Assembly: GCF_009805705.1 (NCBI RefSeq)
Contig: NZ_VSMB01000002.1
Location: 62,001-126,000, forward strand
Origin: Ruania rhizosphaerae
GTDB taxonomy: Bacteria > Actinomycetota > Actinomycetes > Actinomycetales > Beutenbergiaceae
Length of the DNA: 64,000 nt
Reading direction: 5' to 3'
A program made the translations under genes and the position numbers. Positions 61,270-64,000 of this stretch are shown one piece after another. Within the stretch, counting starts at the first letter, position 1; every line of letters begins with the position of its first letter. The notes under the pieces were generated by a model. That model was not told the DNA's origin. It saw nothing but the letters and a program-made list of their open reading frames with translations, and searched no databases.

Positions 61270-64000
61270 TCAGCGGCGCTTCTTCGCCGCCTTCGCTGCC
61301 CGACGCCGCTGCTCCCGGTTGCCACTACCGGACGACTGCTCGCCACCAGTCGAGGGCGAGGGCCGCGCCGAACCACCCGGGCCGCGCACGACCGTACTGC
61401 CGTCCTCGCTGGGAGCCGAGTACTGCAGGGCCTGCGCCCGCTCCGGCGCACCGAGACCCAGCGGATCGTCGACAGTCGCCGTGGGCGCACTGGCAGCAGG
61501 GGCGGACTTGGGCCCGGCGCGCCGGCCGCTCGCCGCCCGAGCGGCTCCACCGCCCGATCCCGCACTCGCGCCAGCCCCAGCGCTCGAAGAACCGACACCC
61601 GCCTGCGCGGCGGTCGCCGCGGCGCTGCTCGAGGTGACCACCTGAGCGCCGTCGGACTCGGACTCGGAGGCTGCGCCGTCGCCCTCTGCCTCCTTGCGCT
61701 TGACCTCAAGGTTGAACAGGTAGCCGACCACCTCTTCCTTGATGGCCTCATTCATGGCCTGGAAGAGCTGGTACCCCTCACGCTGGTACTCCACGAGCGG
61801 ATCGCGCTGAGCCATCGCGCGCAGGCCGATGCCCTCCTTGAGATAGTCCATCTCGTAGAGGTGCTCACGCCACTTGCGGTCGAGCACCGAGAGCACCACC
61901 CGGCGCTCCAGCTGGCGCATGATCTCGCTGCCGAGTTCCTCCTCGCGGGCGGCGTAGGCCACCTTGGCGTCCGAGACCAGCTCGGCCACCAGCTGCTCGG
62001 TGGTCAGCCGGGTGACCGTACCGGCCTCCTCGATCAGCTCCTCAGCGGTGATCGAGACCGGGTAGATGGTGCCCAGGTCGGTCCACAGCTGCTCGAGGTC
62101 CCACTGCTCCGGGTGCGGGTTCGTCGTGGCCTCGGTGACCACGCCGGTGATGACGTCCTCGATGAAGGAGGCCGTCTGCTCCTCCAGGTCTCCACCCTCG
62201 AGAAGCTCGCGGCGCTTGCTGTAGACGGCCTCGCGCTGACGCGAGAGCACGTCGTCGTACTTGAGGACGTTCTTGCGGATCTCCTGGTTGCGCCGCTCCA
62301 CCTGCCCCTGGGCGCTCTCGATGCCGCGGCTGACCATCTTCGACTCCAGCGGCACATCCTCCGGGAATGTCGAGCTCATGAACCGCTCGGCCAGCCCGGA
62401 GTTGAACAACCGCATGAGATCGTCTTCGAGGGAGAGGTAGAACCGGGACTCCCCCGGGTCTCCCTGACGCCCCGACCGGCCGCGCAACTGGTTGTCGATC
62501 CGGCGCGACTCGTGCCGCTCGGTACCCAGCACGTACAGACCGCCCGCCTCGGAGACCTCGTCGTGCTCGGCGGCGACCGACTCCTGCGCCTCTTCCAGCG
62601 CCTTCGGCCACGCCTCCTCGTATTCATCCGGGGTGTCGTGGGGGTTCAGGCCCCGCTCAGCGAGGGCGTCGATCGCGATGTGCTCGGCGTTGCCACCGAG
62701 CATGATGTCTGTACCACGACCGGCCATGTTCGTCGCGACCGTCACTGCGCCCTTGCGACCGGCCATCGCCACGATGGAGGCCTCGCGGTCGTGCTGCTTG
62801 GCGTTGAGCACCTCGTGCGGAACGCGCTTCTTCTTGAGCATCTTCGACAGCAGCTCGGACTTCTCCACACTGGTGGTGCCCACCAGCACCGGCTGGCCGG
62901 CAGCGTGACGTTCGACGATGTCCTCGACGACAGCCTCGAACTTGCCCAGCTCGGTCTTGTAGACCAGATCGGAGGCGTCGATACGGGCCAGCGGCCGGTT
63001 CGGCGGCACCGGGACCACACCGATGGAATACGTACCCTGGAACTCGCCCGCCTCCGTCATGGCGGTACCGGTCATCCCGGAGAGCTTGTCGTAGCGGCGG
63101 AAGTAGTTCTGCAGGGTGATCGTGGCCAGTGTCTGGTTCTCGGCCTTGATCGTCACCCCTTCCTTCGCCTCCAGCGCCTGGTGCATGCCCTCGTTGTAAC
63201 GGCGCCCGGGCAGGATGCGTCCGGTGTGCTGATCGACGATGAGGAGCTCGCCCTTCATCACCACGTAGTCCTTGTCGCGGGTGAACAGCTCCTTCGCCTT
63301 CACCGCGTTGTTGAGGAACCCGATCAGCGGGGTGTTGAGGGACTCGTAGAGATTGTCGATGCCGAGATGGTCCTCGACCTTCTCGATACCGGGCTCGAGG
63401 ATGCCGACAGTGCGCTTCTTCTCATCCACCTCGTAGTCTTCGTCGACCGTCATCGTGCGCACGATCCGCGCGAACTCGGTGTACCACTTGTTGACGTCCC
63501 CGGAGGTGGGGCCGGAGATGATCAGCGGTGTGCGGGCCTCGTCGATGAGGATCGAGTCCACCTCGTCCACGATGGCCATGTTGTGCCCGCGCTGGACCAG
63601 CTCGGCGGTCGACCACGCCATGTTGTCGCGCAGGAAATCGAAGCCGAATTCGTTGTTGGTGCCGTAGGTGATGTCCGCGGCATACATCTCGCGCCGTTCG
63701 TCCGGCTTCTGCCCGGAGAGGATCACGCCGGTGGTCAGGCCGAGGAAGCGGAACACGCGACCCATCAGCTCGCTCTGGTAGCGGGCCAGGTAGTCGTTGA
63801 CGGTCACGATGTGCACGCCCTTGCCCGAGAGGGCGTTCAGGTAGGCCGGCAGCGTGGCGACGAGAGTCTTGCCCTCACCGGTCTTCATCTCGGCGATGTT
63901 GCCGAGGTGCAGGGCGGCGCCACCCATGATCTGGACATCGAAATGCCGCTGGCCGAGGGTGCGCACCGCCGCCTCGCGCACCACCGCGAACGCCTCCGGC
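61270..64000 (-). CDS. secA: Preprotein translocase ATPase SecA (partial, N-terminus off the right edge)
   Basis: Motor that drives proteins through SecYEG. About 909 codons are seen; about the first 80 lie beyond the window. Motifs include Walker [44 protein letters not shown], the helicase [15 protein letters not shown] and [14 protein letters not shown]. The C-terminus is a serine/alanine-rich linker ending in a basic [17 protein letters not shown], lacking the cysteine-rich zinc motif of E. coli SecA, as is usual in actinobacterial SecA1. It converges on the Rv3235-like gene. Confidence 0.97.
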   Translation of the reverse strand, partial: PEAFAVVREAAVRTLGQRHFDVQIMGGAALHLGNIAEMKTGEGKTLVATLPAYLNALSGKGVHIVTVNDYLARYQSELMGRVFRFLGLTTGVILSGQKPDERREMYAADITYGTNNEFGFDFLRDNMAWSTAELVQRGHNMAIVDEVDSILIDEARTPLIISGPTSGDVNKWYTEFARIVRTMTVDEDYEVDEKKRTVGILEPGIEKVEDHLGIDNLYESLNTPLIGFLNNAVKAKELFTRDKDYVVMKGELLIVDQHTGRILPGRRYNEGMHQALEAKEGVTIKAENQTLATITLQNYFRRYDKLSGMTGTAMTEAGEFQGTYSIGVVPVPPNRPLARIDASDLVYKTELGKFEAVVEDIVERHAAGQPVLVGTTSVEKSELLSKMLKKKRVPHEVLNAKQHDREASIVAMAGRKGAVTVATNMAGRGTDIMLGGNAEHIAIDALAERGLNPHDTPDEYEEAWPKALEEAQESVAAEHDEVSEAGGLYVLGTERHESRRIDNQLRGRSGRQGDPGESRFYLSLEDDLMRLFNSGLAERFMSSTFPEDVPLESKMVSRGIESAQGQVERRNQEIRKNVLKYDDVLSRQREAVYSKRRELLEGGDLEEQTASFIEDVITGVVTEATTNPHPEQWDLEQLWTDLGTIYPVSITAEELIEEAGTVTRLTTEQLVAELVSDAKVAYAAREEELGSEIMRQLERRVVLSVLDRKWREHLYEMDYLKEGIGLRAMAQRDPLVEYQREGYQLFQAMNEAIKEEVVGYLFNLEVKRKEAEGDGAASESESDGAQVVTSSSAAATAAQAGVGSSSAGAGASAGSGGGAARAASGRRAGPKSAPAASAPTATVDDPLGLGAPERAQALQYSAPSEDGSTVVRGPGGSARPSPSTGGEQSSGSGNREQRRRAAKAAKKRR

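Overview
The window is a high-GC actinobacterial chromosome segment, most likely from the order Micrococcales (something like Ruania, Beutenbergia or a relative; genus level is a guess). The evidence is the SigR-RsrA mycothiol redox switch, the 24-residue actinobacterial ribosomal protein bL37, the fused 2-oxoglutarate decarboxylase/E1 protein Kgd, the Corynebacterium-type SdhCAB complex, and the actinobacterial order lysA-hom-thrC-thrB-rho-prfA-prmC-tsaC-wecA-atpI-atpBEFHAGD. No transposase, integrase, phage gene, rRNA or CRISPR array is visible.

Region 1 (1-19.6 kb, almost all minus strand) is a housekeeping block. Read in the direction of transcription it runs from an ArgS-related anticodon-binding protein through lysA, threonine synthesis, rho, prfA, prmC, tsaC and wecA to the ATP synthase operon, whose last visible gene (atpD) is cut by the left edge. 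A small VanZ-like gene sits antisense inside it, and rpmE is missing from its usual place after rho.

Region 2 (19.7-25.7 kb) has a tRNA-Arg(CCG), a membrane protein combining a sigma-region-4-like helix-turn-helix with an anti-sigma-type zinc motif, an aldose epimerase, an M23 peptidase and a two-component system.

Region 3 (25.9-38.2 kb) holds kgd with a GDSL hydrolase, the two-component NSS amino-acid importer MetP/MetS, a quinone-oxidoreductase-like enzyme, bL37, rsrA-sigR, a DoxX protein, tdk, and aroA-rsgA.

Region 4 (38.2-39.6 kb) is the most unusual piece: one AbiEi/DUF559-like nuclease-fold gene lying between two 108-bp inverted repeats with 104/108 identity.

Region 5 (39.6-43.0 kb) is sdhCAB. 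Region 6 (43.1-55.3 kb, all minus strand) is a carbohydrate-utilisation locus: a secreted beta-propeller protein, a GntR/FCD regulator, a sugar ABC importer (binding protein plus two permeases, no ATPase), and an SDR dehydrogenase, an enolase-superfamily dehydratase, a CE7 esterase, a six-hairpin glycosidase-like protein, a mutarotase-like protein and an SMP-30 lactonase. A near-identical 19-bp imperfect palindrome precedes both the regulator and the propeller gene, which suggests they share an operator.

Region 7 (55.5-64 kb) holds hisN, a DUF6912-like gene, a CpaE/MinD-like ATPase with a SAF-domain partner, a small excisionase-type HTH protein, a LysM protein, an Rv3235-family gene interrupted by an apparent frameshift at a C7 tract, and secA, whose N-terminus lies beyond the right edge. 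Several genes show a -10 hexamer six bases before a GTG or ATG, the layout of leaderless transcripts.
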